Below are positions 10,546 to 20,520 of a stretch of DNA of 64,000 bases, one piece after another (position 1 is the stretch's first letter; the number at the start of each line of letters is the position of its first letter). Both the position numbers and the translations under genes were made by a program. The stretch comes from Immersiella caudata. Taxonomy: Eukaryota > Ascomycota > Sordariomycetes > Sordariales > Lasiosphaeriaceae. The stretch covers positions 3,162,001 to 3,226,000 of the forward strand of contig JAULSU010000007.1 in assembly GCA_030512335.1 (NCBI GenBank), read 5' to 3'. The notes beneath the pieces are model-generated. The model saw only the letters and a program-made list of their open reading frames with translations, was not told the DNA's origin and made no database searches.

Positions 10546-12113
10546 ATGGGGCGCCAGCCGAGCAGCGGATACTGTCAGACTTGTCGGAAAAGGCGTGTAA
10601 AGTGCGGTATGTATCTCCGTCGACGCAGGATTCCGCACTCAAGACTCCCGCTACAGGAGCTGAAAACCTGACCAGACAGAGGCCAACCGGCATGTCGGCG
10701 ATGTCTCACCTCCGGACACCGCTGCGACGGGTACGACACACCCCTCCGGATGCACATCCTCAGCACTCGGCCCGAGAAAGATGGCGTACCGCGCATGGTT
10801 GTCATAGCCGCGCAATCCAAGGGCCAGCAAACCGTGCAGCTGCAGGTCCTTGCTCCTTCGGAGCCATCCCACACCGCTTTAACTGAGGATACGGCAGCTC
10901 TCTACTTCTTCAACGCCTTTGTCTGGGCACCCTTTTGGCGCTCATTCCTCCTTTCGGCATCATCTCCAGAAAACGCCGCAAGCAAATCCCTCGCTCCCGA
11001 TCGGGCTTGTTTCGATGCCTTGGTATACGGGTATACCGGGCTGGGTTTGGGACATGCGTCCCTGCAGGATAGAGCCCGTCAACTTTACACCGGCGTTTTG
11101 GGTCAGATGCAGAAGCTGCTCAGAGATGCAGGGAAGCCGGAGCTGGCGAAGCTGATAAGGGCTGTGGTGATCATGGCCATGTATGAGTTTGCCGTCAACA
11201 GAGAGATGGGAGAGTCACCCCCTCATCACTTTGGCATCTGTTGGATTCTAAGACACTGCGGCCCTGAGAGCTTCCAGGGGGCAGAACTGTTGCACGTCTT
11301 CAGATCATGCCGGAGCATGCTGGTAAGTCCCTTGACTTGTGATTGTTTTGGTTGGGGCCTCGCTTACCTGACTTACGGCAGGTTTGTCAGTTTATTTGGC
11401 GCAGGTCTCATTTGTTTCTCGAAGATGAAGCATGGAAGACTGTGCCGTGGCGACATACACCCAAAACCCTCGAGGACCGGATAATGGACATCTTCGTCGA
11501 TCTACCAGGGCTGTCTGAAGATACTGCTGTTCCCGAAAAGTTGATCACCGTCAGGGAGAAGATTCACGCTCTCATGGCCACTCTCCAGACATGGAGAAAA
11601 GATTGGGATGCCTCATACCAACGCGCAAGATCAAGACCACCACCCGCTGACGACGAAGAAAACTCTATCCATCCTCTCTTTCGAGACTCCGCTCCAAATA
11701 CGCTCAAGTTCGACTCCCCTACGCAAGCCCTCGAAATCCTCTTGTACAACGCCTCCCTCCTCTATCTTATACAGCTCCTCAAAGTAGCCATCCGCCGAAT
11801 CTCCGAGCTATCACCCTTTTTGCTCAACGAACGAACGCCTAAGCCTGGCGCCTTCCTCCTTACCAGTCCAAGGAGCTCCCGGATCCAACCCGCGCTTGAA
11901 GGCTTGCAGGCGCTTTCGGCCATGCCTGAGCTGTGTAATAGAACAGAGGAGAAAGTGACGGTGGTGCCGCCGACTCCGGTTGCGATATTGTACTGGGCGG
12001 TCCAGGAGATGCCTGAGTTGACAGGGAGTTGGGATGCGTTTTTGAGTCGATTTCGGGGGTTTGATGCCGCGCAGGAGGAATTCGAAGGGTTTAGGATCGG
12101 GATCTGGGAGTAG
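10546..12113 (+). CDS. Zn2Cys6 transcription factor with fungal C-terminal domain
   Basis: A nuclear DNA-binding regulator. Exons are 10546..10606, 10682..11322 and 11382..12113, giving 477 residues. The binuclear zinc cluster is split by the first intron: GYCQTCRKRRVKC comes from exon 1 and CRRCLTSGHRCDGYDTPL from exon 2, producing the spacing C-x2-C-x6-C-x4-C-x2-C-x6-C at residues 10-35. This requires the acceptor ...ACAGAG at 10681; using the AG three bases earlier would destroy the cluster, which fixes the junction. The rest is a helical region (residues about 70-450) resembling the C-terminal DUF3468-type domain of small Zn2Cys6 regulators, with FFNAFVWAPFW and ALEILLYNASLLYLIQLL. It is divergent from the short-chain dehydrogenase and so may regulate it and the AsaB-like gene; that link is inference. 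Confidence 0.88.
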
Positions 12114-12617
12114 GGGTTAGAGTTGGTGGGTGGACGAGGAGGGCTTGATAGAATTGTTTCTGGCATGACTGACTGGAGGCGAGGGATCAACTGGATCATT
12201 TAGAACTCGTGATTTCTCGTGGCCAGCGAAACTGCTAGGGACATGATGTCTGGTTTCTTCCGGTTCAAGCATGTCAGGTCAGTGCCTATCCTATGCTGAA
12301 AACCCGAGCCTTGACACAAGTCGTAACATTTAGAGCTGTGGGACACGACGAGCCCGACCAAGATGAAGCGAAATAAGAGTACCGAATGTGGTGTAAGTCA
12401 GTAGCCATCGTCTTTCTTGCCGTCTGAGGCTGGTCTTCGGAAGAGGGGGGAGGGACTGGGTGCGTTCCGTCTGTTCCAGCCAGTGCTCTCCTTCGGCGCT
12501 GGCTCGCACTGCGGCCCCTGGATCCTCTTGCGGCATTGTCGCTCTTGAGGATTGGTTCTAGGAGGCAATGTGCACTGTTTCGACAGCTCCTGCGATGGCC
12601 GTTAGAAAATGTGCTGA
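12114..12617. other. Intergenic region, nothing recognised
   Basis: About 500 bases after the regulator gene. Open frames on the minus strand are arginine/serine-rich shadows without a recognisable family. Confidence 0.4.
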
Positions 12618-13289
12618 GAAATTTTATTAGCATCAATCGGTCATGTCAATCTCGGCGCAGGCCATCCTTTCTATCTTCAGCCCCAGCGACACTGGTTCAA
12701 TGTGGCCGAGCCTCGGACGGAAAAACCCTCTATCAAGGTCCAGATCAAGTGGCTTTGTGCCAGCTTACCTACAGCTCTTGCCACCTTGGGTTCGTCGCTG
12801 ACGCTCCCATTTATCAGACGGACTTTTGAGCTTCTGGGGTTACCAAGCGGGGAGGTTCCCATGACCAGAAGAGAAATCTGGTCCGCAAAACCTAAACCGC
12901 TATTCACGTCACCGATGCCCGGTCGTCCCAAGGGCCGCAATTTCTTTATACCAGTGGATTGACCTGGCTCCGCCATCAAGCCTCTCACCTTGATGGTGCG
13001 GGCCTTTCACTTCTCGTCGACAAAGATTGCGGCACTGCTGAGTTCTTCAGGAGGCAATCAGGATGACAAAGAGCGCAGCTCTGGGATTCTGTATGACTGG
13101 CGGGTATGTCCTGGCACTTGCAAAGTAGGCAGTGAAGTTTAGCTGACTTGCGGGCCGTATGCTTGTGTCCAGCACAGAAAGAGCGGTCCTGTTTATGGCG
13201 ATGGTGATTCGGAAGAGGACATCTGGAACACGCGATACCTGACCTATGGGCCCATTAGCTACGTCCACGGCTCCGAGTTGCTCATCTAG
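12618..13289 (+). pseudogene. Decayed two-exon gene, family not identified
   Basis: An open frame from 12618 is interrupted by one TGA at 12960..12962 and then continues in the same frame to 13103. There a canonical intron (GTATGT donor, GCTGAC branch, CAG acceptor; 13104..13172) leads in phase to a final exon ending at TAG 13287..13289. The protein either side of the stop reads smoothly (ending NFFIPVD, then PGSAIKPLTLMVRAFHFSS), and a single TGG-to-TGA change would explain the break. The AFHFS-x(n)-ALL segment resembles the motif before the second half of fungal CoA-dependent acyltransferases, but this is weak. A short intact gene starting at ATG 12993 (75 residues) is the alternative. No clear 5' end or start codon was found, so I regard it as a remnant. 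Confidence 0.4.
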
Positions 13290-13687
13290 ATAGGTACATC
13301 AGATGCCTAGATACGTGCGGTCCTACCACAAGTGGTATTATTTGTCAGAGCAGACACCCGAAGATGTCTCGTTGTTTGTACAATGGGAAGAACCAACAAA
13401 AGTGCCCCGCGGGGTGGCCTGAGGCAAAAGAGGGCTCCGTCCCATCTTGAAAGAAAAAACTGGACGGCGAGCTGAGGTGGTGTGAGAGGTGTGGAGCCAA
13501 GGCCCCAGCAGTGGCCTTTCCCCGTCCGTCCAGCCTTCCCCACAGCGGTTTCCTTCTTCCTCCATACAACAACGCTACGTTTTGTTATCTTCGGATTTCC
13601 AGTCTCATTCACCTCTTTTTCAGCTTTGAAGACTTTCAAGGACTGAGACACAAAACACCCGTTCCTGTCCTTCTACCAAAAGCCGGG
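13290..13687. other. Intergenic region, nothing recognised
   Basis: About 400 bases between two relics; pyrimidine-rich 3' half that may have been the promoter of the dead amidohydrolase. Confidence 0.4.
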
Positions 13688-14272
13688 ATGGTCAGTCTCC
13701 GCGCTCTTGTAGACAAGTTCCGGCCAAATGTCGCCGAGTATGAGGCCGTCTACCGGCATCTGCACCAAAATCCCGAGCAATCCATGCTAGAATTCGACAC
13801 GGCGCACCTTTTGGGAGCTCACCTCACGAAGTTCGGCTTCAACGAGGTTATCGACAGCCTCGGAGGACACGGAGTTGTGGGGATCCTGCGAAATGGAACC
13901 GGCCGTATGGTCATGTTGAGGGCCGACATGGGCGCGCTTCCCGTCAAATAGCTGACCAGACTCCTCTACGCGAGCAAAAAGACTCAGACAGATCGCCATG
14001 GAAAAGAGAACCCGGTCATGCACGCCTGCGGCCATGACGTTCATGTCGCTTGTCTCATGGGCGCTGCCGAGCTTCTGTTCGCTGCTAGGGACGCATGGTC
14101 TGGGACGCTCATCTGCGTATTCAGGCCCGGTGAGGAGGAGCCTCCCAAGAAGCTTGTAGGAAGAGACAGAAGAATATTAAAATTGCGAAACTCTTCCAGA
14201 TATCGTCTCCTCGCCCATATCCATCACCTTGCGAAGTCACCGCTGATGCCGGGGCCCACCATCTCTCAGTGA
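13688..14272 (+). pseudogene. M20-family amidohydrolase relic (truncated)
   Basis: The N-terminal half of a peptidase M20 / amidohydrolase (the IAA-amino-acid hydrolase or aminoacylase type). From ATG 13688 it encodes LRALVDKFRPNVAEYEAVYR then RHLHQNPEQS, the family N-terminus, and reaches MLRADMGALPVK, where a TAG at 13949..13951 replaces the expected glutamate of the ALPV-x-E site. The same frame resumes at once with a segment matching the family (YASKKTQTD, then VMHACGHDVHVACLMGAAEL, which holds the metal-binding HACGHD motif, and VFRPGEEE). After that the similarity fades within about 40 residues (LLAHIHHLAKS) and the C-terminal half with the dimerisation domain is missing. The nonsense codon would be a G-to-T change, not a RIP-type one. 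Neighbouring relics suggest a degraded block. Confidence 0.8.
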
Positions 14273-14861
14273 CAAGCTCCCCAGAGCCTCGCGTCACACA
14301 CCAAACTCGCAGAGATCATACGATGCACAGGGTCTCGACTCCCACATGAGGTAATTGTTTGCTCAACGCGCAAGGCTCTGGAATGGGCGTGGGGTGTTGG
14401 GCACACCGTGGAGAACGTGCCCCTCCTTCGCCGGTGTAAGTCGGCGGCGATGTTGTGCATGTTCGATACCGTTCGGAGTTTAGTTCGTTCTAAAATCAGG
14501 TGTGCGGTGGTATCGCTGCAGCTTGTGCAGGTTTGGCGTTTTTTGTTGTTCGTGGTTGGTGCGAGCTTGGCAATTGGGCTGGAGCCTGCATCTCAGCTCC
14601 GTCTTGTTGAAGCTGTCGATTGGATGCGGCTCCAAGAGGTGGCGGCGTGACAATGCAAAGAAAGCTCGTTGGAGTCGGGAGACGTGACGGGTGGTGTTGA
14701 GTTGACGCAAGGATTTGATAGTTCAACTTATAAGTGCGGGTTACGGCATGCCCAAGTCTCTGTCGAGCTGCTCAGTTGGGTTTTCCCATCACTCCTTCCC
14801 GGCCGAGCTGTCAAACGCTCACTGAAGCAAAGCTCCGACCAACTCAAGGAAATTCATCGAT
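14273..14861. other. Intergenic region, nothing recognised
   Basis: About 590 bases; residual downstream sequence of the amidohydrolase relic cannot be aligned by eye. The last 150 bases form the leader of the next gene. Confidence 0.4.
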
Positions 14862-16211
14862 ATGCGCGTCGGGGGACTCGCAGTTGTCGCTGGCTGCATA
14901 CTCTGGCATGGAGCTTCGGTTGAAGCTCTCGCACCGCAGCCTGGCGATGGCTCCGGAAGGATCAAGAGTGCGACCTCCACCGTTGCTCGTGGAACCGATG
15001 GCCCGCTCTTTGGCTTCGCTCCTCTTCCAACCCCGATGATGAACCATGGGCTCGACCTTCGCAAGCGCCAGGAGGAGCCCTACTGGGGAGACATCTGCGG
15101 ATACGTGAGCGGCGACGCCCAGAGTCCGTTTGGATGCGGGGCCAGCTCGACCTGTCGGACCGACACCAGAGCCTCAGTGATCCATTGCTGTCCGGCAACC
15201 ATCGCAGCTGGTGCTTCCTGTGTGGCGATGACAGCATGTCTGGACCGAACCGCCTTCACCTCGCTGACGGCGACACTAGTGACCTCGATCAGTCCCATTC
15301 CCCTGGAGACGGGCTGGTGGTGAGTCCTTCTCAACGCTTCCCCCTTCGAGCTGCCCTAGCACTGACACACCCAGCACCTCCTCCATCTACCCTTCGTGCG
15401 TCCAAATCCTCTACGCCAGCGTCCCCATCTCAGGCTTCACCTGGCTGCAGTGCGGCGCCCAAGCAACGCGTGAAGTCGCGCTCCGCTTCCCAACAACCAG
15501 CCCCGAAACCACACCAAGCCCCACGTCAACCCCGCCATCACCTCCCGGTCCTCCCACTACCCCGACTCCGCCCCCACCGCCAACCCCATCCCCCGGAAGC
15601 TCCACTCCCGTCGGCGCCATCGTCGGCGGTGTCGTTGGCGGCCTCGGTAAGCTCCTCTTCCCTTGTTTCTTGAACACCATCTAACCCCCCCTCCAGCCGT
15701 CATCGGCCTTTTGATCCTCGGCCTCTTCTACATCAACCGCCGCAGCAAAGCCAAGAATGAAACCGACCCATTGGCTCCTCAACAGCCCGAAGTCGGCTAC
15801 GCCCCCGGTCCCGGCCCGGAATCCCCTCCCCTCGGCTACGGTCCCCCCGCCGACTACCGCGGCAGCATGTTCAAGGCGCCGTACGAAACGAACTCCGTGT
15901 CCGTCGGCAGCCCACCGACAAGCCCCACGTTCCAGCCTCCCCCGCAGCAAGGAGACGGAATTGCACAGTACCACACCCCTCCGCCCCCTGCTGAGCAGTA
16001 TCAGAACCCGCAGGTTGAGCGATACCAGACGCAAGCTCCCGTGCAGGTTCAACAGGCACAGGCACAGGCACAGCAGCAGTACCAAGCGCCACCGCCGCAC
16101 CCGCAGGCTGGAAACGTGGTGCCGGGGGCGCAACCGCCGGTATATCCGGATCAAAGGTACGAGCTGTCGATTGGGAGGGGCGATGGTGATTTGCGGGAGC
16201 TGCGCGGTTGA
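14862..16211 (+). CDS. Secreted/surface single-pass membrane protein with Pro-rich linker and tail
   Basis: Exons are 14862..15319, 15375..15646 and 15697..16211, giving 414 residues. The N-terminus is a signal peptide (MRVGGLAVVAGCILWHGASV). A KR site near residue 69 (LRKRQEEP) is followed by a cysteine-rich ectodomain (CGYVSGDAQSPFGCGASSTC, CCPATIAAGASC), then CTSSIYPSCVQ. A Thr/Pro/Ser-rich stalk (PPSPPPGPPTTPTPPPPPTP) leads to one membrane helix that spans the second intron (VGAIVGGVVGGL then AVIGLLILGLFYI). It stops at NRRSKAK and continues as a proline/glutamine-rich cytosolic tail with a QAQAQAQQQ run. This architecture matches uncharacterised ascomycete surface proteins that resemble wall-stress sensors. 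No WSC domain is recognisable, so a sensor function is only a guess. Confidence 0.82.
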
Positions 16212-17286
16212 ATGTTTCCCGTCCGATGAGAAGCTTAGTTTGTAGGGTTCCTCCCAGGTTGTTTCATGTTTTCTAGTTGAAAGATGTAATTATTTGACTT
16301 TGAGCGTGGCTGATGTTTGGTGTTTTGCAGATATTACCGTGACCATTAGAGGTGGGGTTCGATGAGAATGACTCGGATGGGGAGCAGAGAGTAGACAGAA
16401 AGCGCGGGTTCGAGGGGGTTTTCATACTCAGCTGGGGAATGGAGGAAGTCATCGAAGGTGCGATGGGCGGTTGGTCGGAGAGCGGAGGCAGTTGCTATCG
16501 ACAGGTTGGAATACCAGGGTGTAACATTCAAAAACAAATGACGCGGCCAGTTGGGGAGTTTCAAGAAGTTGGGAAAGTTGGAAGGTATGTAATTTGAAGG
16601 GCAAACCTCTTCGACGGTGGGGAAATTAGGTGCAGTGGTTCAGCTGGGGAAGTCAAATCCCCCTGCCTCGCAGTTTCGTGTTATCTGTCTTGAACCGGCA
16701 ACATTTCCAGGTTGGGTGGAGTAGCGATCGAACATCGCTTGGACGTGACTGCCTAGCCGAATTGAACGTCAGGTTGAATGTGCAGTTGCCCGTGCAGTCA
16801 TTCAAATTCTCAATTCAGGCGCCAGCTTGCCTTGCTGCCAAACGTGAAGTTTGCATGCTCCATCGAACGGCAACACTCAGATGGAGCGGCGAATAAACTC
16901 ATCAAATTTGGACACTGCACCAGCACTGTGGCCTCCCGTCAACTCCTTCCAAAACTGTAGCCCGAGCATCACTCAGGCGACTTAAATGCCCGGGCCACGT
17001 TGAACGACAACCAACTTTCCTGCATTCCAATTCATGTGGACCCATGTTTTTTCAGAAGTGTTGAACCACCACTAAAAAGGGAATCTGCCTCCAGAGCCAA
17101 AAGCACCAGTGGCTTTCAACTCAAAAAAAAAACTATTGTCCTCAACAAAGACCATTAAATTTTCGCATTTTCCTACGAACAAAGAAAGTTCCAATCTTCC
17201 ATTAAATTTTCGCATTTTCCTACGAACAAAGAAAGTTCCAATCTTTATATACAACATTATCCTCATTCCGCCGCCAACTTCATCAC
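16212..17286. other. Intergenic region between convergent genes
   Basis: About 1.07 kb between two convergent stop codons. It is AT-richer towards 17100-17260, where the perfect 47-base tandem duplication lies. No gene or RNA recognised. Confidence 0.45.
17152..17245. repeat. Perfect tandem duplication of a 47-base unit
   Basis: The sequence starting CCATTAAATTTTCGCATTTT and ending CCAATCTT at 17152..17198 is repeated without change at 17199..17245. It lies about 40 bases downstream of the GH3 gene stop, in its 3' untranslated or termination region. Identity of the copies implies a recent event. Confidence 0.97.
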
Positions 17287-19605
17287 TCACTTCTGCTGCG
17301 GCCACTCATCCAGCACCAAGGGCTCTCCCGTCAGCGTAAAATTATACGTAGCCAATGTCGGCTCATCAATCCTGAGCGTATACGTCCCCGGATACAGCAC
17401 CATATTTCCCTTGGCATCATGCCTCGCGAGATTTCCCAACGTCCACTTCAGCGACGCCTCGGCGGTATCACCACCCTTGATATCACGCAAACGCCCGTAG
17501 GTCGCCAGCGTCTTGATCGGATGCGGTGCCGGTCCGGCATCGGTGGAGGATACGAAGGCGAGGAGGACGTAATCGGATGTTGCGTTGCCTGTGTTCTTGA
17601 CGCCGACGGGGAGAGAGGGGAGGGGGCATTTATCGACGTAGCGCTCCTTGCAGCCGGTGGTGAGGGAGCCGATGGCGAGAGTGGATGAGAAGCTACCAAC
17701 GGAGGGGGCAAAGGAGGTGTAGTGCAGACCGTAGCCGAAGGCCTGGACGGGGTTGGGATACCACATGTAGGTGCGGCCGGGGTTGGAGGGGCCCGAGGGA
17801 CGGAGGTTCATGTCGGTCATGGGTACGGAGGAGTAGCTGGCTGGGTACTGGGTGACCGGGAGGCGGCCAGCGGGGGACTTCTTGCCGGTGATGAGCTGCA
17901 TCAGACCGGTGCCGCCTTCCATACCGGGCCAGCTTGCCCAGAGGATGGAGCTGACAGCCTTGTTGGTAAGGAGGGGCGTGTTGTCGACTTGGTCACCCAT
18001 CTGGATGATGACGAGGGGCTTTCCGAGGGCGGCGAGACGGTTGATGAAGGTGATTTGCGCTGAGGGCCAGGCGAGACTGGTGCGGTCGCGACCTTCAGCT
18101 GCGGAGGAGGTGTCCAGGCCACCGAAGTAGAGGATGACGTCGGACTGCTGCGCGGCGGTCACGGCGGCGTCGGTGGTGCCGTTGACGGCGTTGATCGAGA
18201 GACCCAAGGTCTTGGCGGCGGACACAGGACTGACGAGGTACGGCGGGGGACCGCTGTAGCCGCCGCGGAGCTTGGTGGTGTCATCAGCCCAGAAGCCAAT
18301 CATGGCGAGTTTGGCGTTCGGCTTAACGGGGAGCGCGCCATCGTTCTTCAGAAGGACGACGCTGTCGACAACAGACTGCAGAGCCAACTGCTGTGCCTCC
18401 TTTGTGTTGACGTGTTGCTTGCCAAGGGAGTAGTATTCGGCAGCCGAGGCGTCGAAGTAGCCGGCGCGCACGAGGCCCTCGTACTGGCGCGTCAGAGCCC
18501 GGTTCATGGTCGCCTCAGTCAAGAGACCCTGGGTAACGGCTCCCCTGATGTCGGAGGATCCGCCAGAGTATTCGCAGCTGTTGTCCATGCCAGCGTTGAA
18601 GGCGTCCGCGGTTGCGGCTGCCAGACTTGGGGAGAACCTATGGCCCCTGAACAAGTCGGCTACACCCTCGCAGTCGCTGGTGATGTAGTTGTTGTGCGAG
18701 GTCCAGTTCCAGTGCTCACGGAGAATGGTCTGCAGCAGATACTTGCTTCCGCATGAGGGAACGCCGTTGACAGCATTGTACGCGCACATGAAGGAGCCGA
18801 CGTTCAGGTCGCGAGCGCAGATGCGGAAAGGGGGCATGTAGTACTCGGCGAGCTCTTGGGGAGTGATCTTGGCGTTGAAGTTGTGCTGCGACGTGTTAGC
18901 TTATTCCCCCTGAGATGCAGCTCATCTCGAGAGTCTGAACGGAGCATCCAGAAGACAGAAAGGGGAACCTACGCGGTCTGTCCCGTCCGCAAGCGCCTCC
19001 AAGTCATTGCCAGCGTAGTGCTTGCAAGTCGCAATGATCTGCCTCTGCGTCTTGTTGCCCTCCATGGCCCGAACATAAGCTTCCGTGTATCCGTTGATAC
19101 GGGCAATATCCTCTCCCGGCGTTTCCGACCCCCGACCCCATCGCGGATCTCTGTACGGATTAACGTTCGGAGTCCAGTAATCCAGCCCTGACTTGCCATT
19201 ATTGCCAAAGGCGCGAGCCTCCTGGCCGATGATGGACGCAATCTTGAAGATCAAGTCGTCGTCAAAGGCGGCAGCCATGAGGACGGGCATGGGGAAGGAC
19301 GTGGCCTTTGCAAAGTCGCCGTTGAAGTCGATGCCCGGGGCGCCAGCAACACCGTGCAGCGCCTCACTCCACCAGTTGTAGCAGTTCAGGCCGAGACGGG
19401 CGACGCCGGGCGACTTGCTGACCAGATTGACAATCTTCTCGTCCCTCGTCATGGCCGCGACGAGCGCAGCCGCCCGCTCCGTCGGGCTCAGCGTCCGGTC
19501 GCATACTTTGTTGCTTGAGAGGGGCGCCTTGCTGCAATCGGACGGCGGGCAAGCGTTCTGGGCCAGAACCGCGGCGGCGGAGCTGAGGACGAGGAAGGCC
19601 TTCAT
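17287..19605 (-). CDS. Secreted GH3 beta-xylosidase
   Basis: An extracellular glycoside hydrolase family 3 enzyme, most likely exo-1,4-beta-xylosidase releasing xylose from xylo-oligosaccharides. Exon 1 is 18973..19605 and exon 2 is 17287..18885 (intron 18886..18972, GTAGGT donor, CAG acceptor), giving 743 residues. A signal peptide (MKAFLVLSSAAAVLAQNA) is followed by the xylosidase-type N-terminal domain: YNWWSEALHGVAG, TSFPMPVLMAAAFD, YWTPNVNPYRDPRWGRGSET, ATCKHYAGNDLE. The nucleophile aspartate lies in YITSDCEGVADL, the SDC signature of fungal beta-xylosidases. The (alpha/beta)6 domain and a C-terminal fibronectin-III-like domain (VKNTGNATSDYVLLAFVSS) follow. A GH3 beta-glucosidase is less likely because of the WWSEALHG/SDCEG motifs. 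A TATA box lies about 70 bases upstream. Confidence 0.93.
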
Positions 19606-20520
19606 GTCGTCGATGAGATCCTGAGCATTCTGCTGCAGACATCATCCCACCGAATAAATGTCCATTGGGGATAATATTTATAGCCATTGCACTTTCTACC
19701 ATGCTAAGTTCTACACTTGAAGGTATTTGCGGATTGGTGCGCTAGTAGAGCTCGGGGAAGTAGGTAGCTGTGTAAATTGGTCGTGCTCGAGCACTGGTGC
19801 GGCAATTGACAGCTCCGTATAAGAGTGCACTTCGTCCGGGGCTTCCGTCGGCATTATGGGGCCAATGCTATGGTTCCCCGAATTTGCGGGTGCCAATATA
19901 CTTAAACGGTGCTGGGCAGGGGAACAGGGCCCGTCGGCTATTCTGACGGCGGACAAACAGTCGAGTAGCAGTCGGTACCGAAAACCCATAGGCCTCGGCT
20001 GAACAGTTCTCCAGATCATCTCTCCGAAACAGAGCCCGATGGCAACATTCCAAGCCTTGGCGAGCCCCTCTTGCTTTGAATCATGATCTCTTCGATATCT
20101 CTTCGAAACTCTTCGTGCCCTCTTCGCTTTAAAGTATATCGTGAAAGAGGTTGCTGCTTAGAGGTGAGACTCAATGTTAAATTGCACAGGTTGTCGGTGC
20201 TCTCGTCACCAGCAAACCCAGTCGTAGGGCGATGGCATCCCATCCCGCGTAAAGATGACTCTGCTGGCCGCGCCGAGAGCTCTACTTTTCCAGCCAGATC
20301 CAGGCGAGGCGGAAAGGGGTAGAAAGCCGATAACCGCCATTGTCGCGCGCGTTTGTGGTCTTCTTCGTTTCCCTGTCCTCTGTCGACGTTTCTTCCCTGC
20401 TCTTCTTCACCTATTCTTCCCGTTGTGAGGCGATCGATGGTCCTATCGGGCGGTTGATGCTCCATAATAGCGGCAAATTCTGCTTGGTAGCACCTCGGGG
20501 TAGCCCCAGCGTGCGTATTG
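19606..20520. other. Upstream region of GH3 gene and downstream region of D-lactate dehydrogenase
   Basis: 915 bases. Apart from the TATA box nothing is recognisable. Short minus-strand frames lack any family feature. Confidence 0.4.
19675..19682 (-). promoter_or_regulatory. TATA box of the GH3 gene
   Basis: TATAAATA on the minus strand, within GGCTATAAATATTAT, 70-77 bases upstream of the beta-xylosidase ATG. A position and sequence expected for a strongly inducible secreted-enzyme gene. Confidence 0.65.

Noticed and set aside
15411..16154. Minus-strand Gly/Arg- and Leu-rich frames opposite the surface protein gene
   Set aside because: They are antisense shadows of a proline/glutamine-rich coding sequence.
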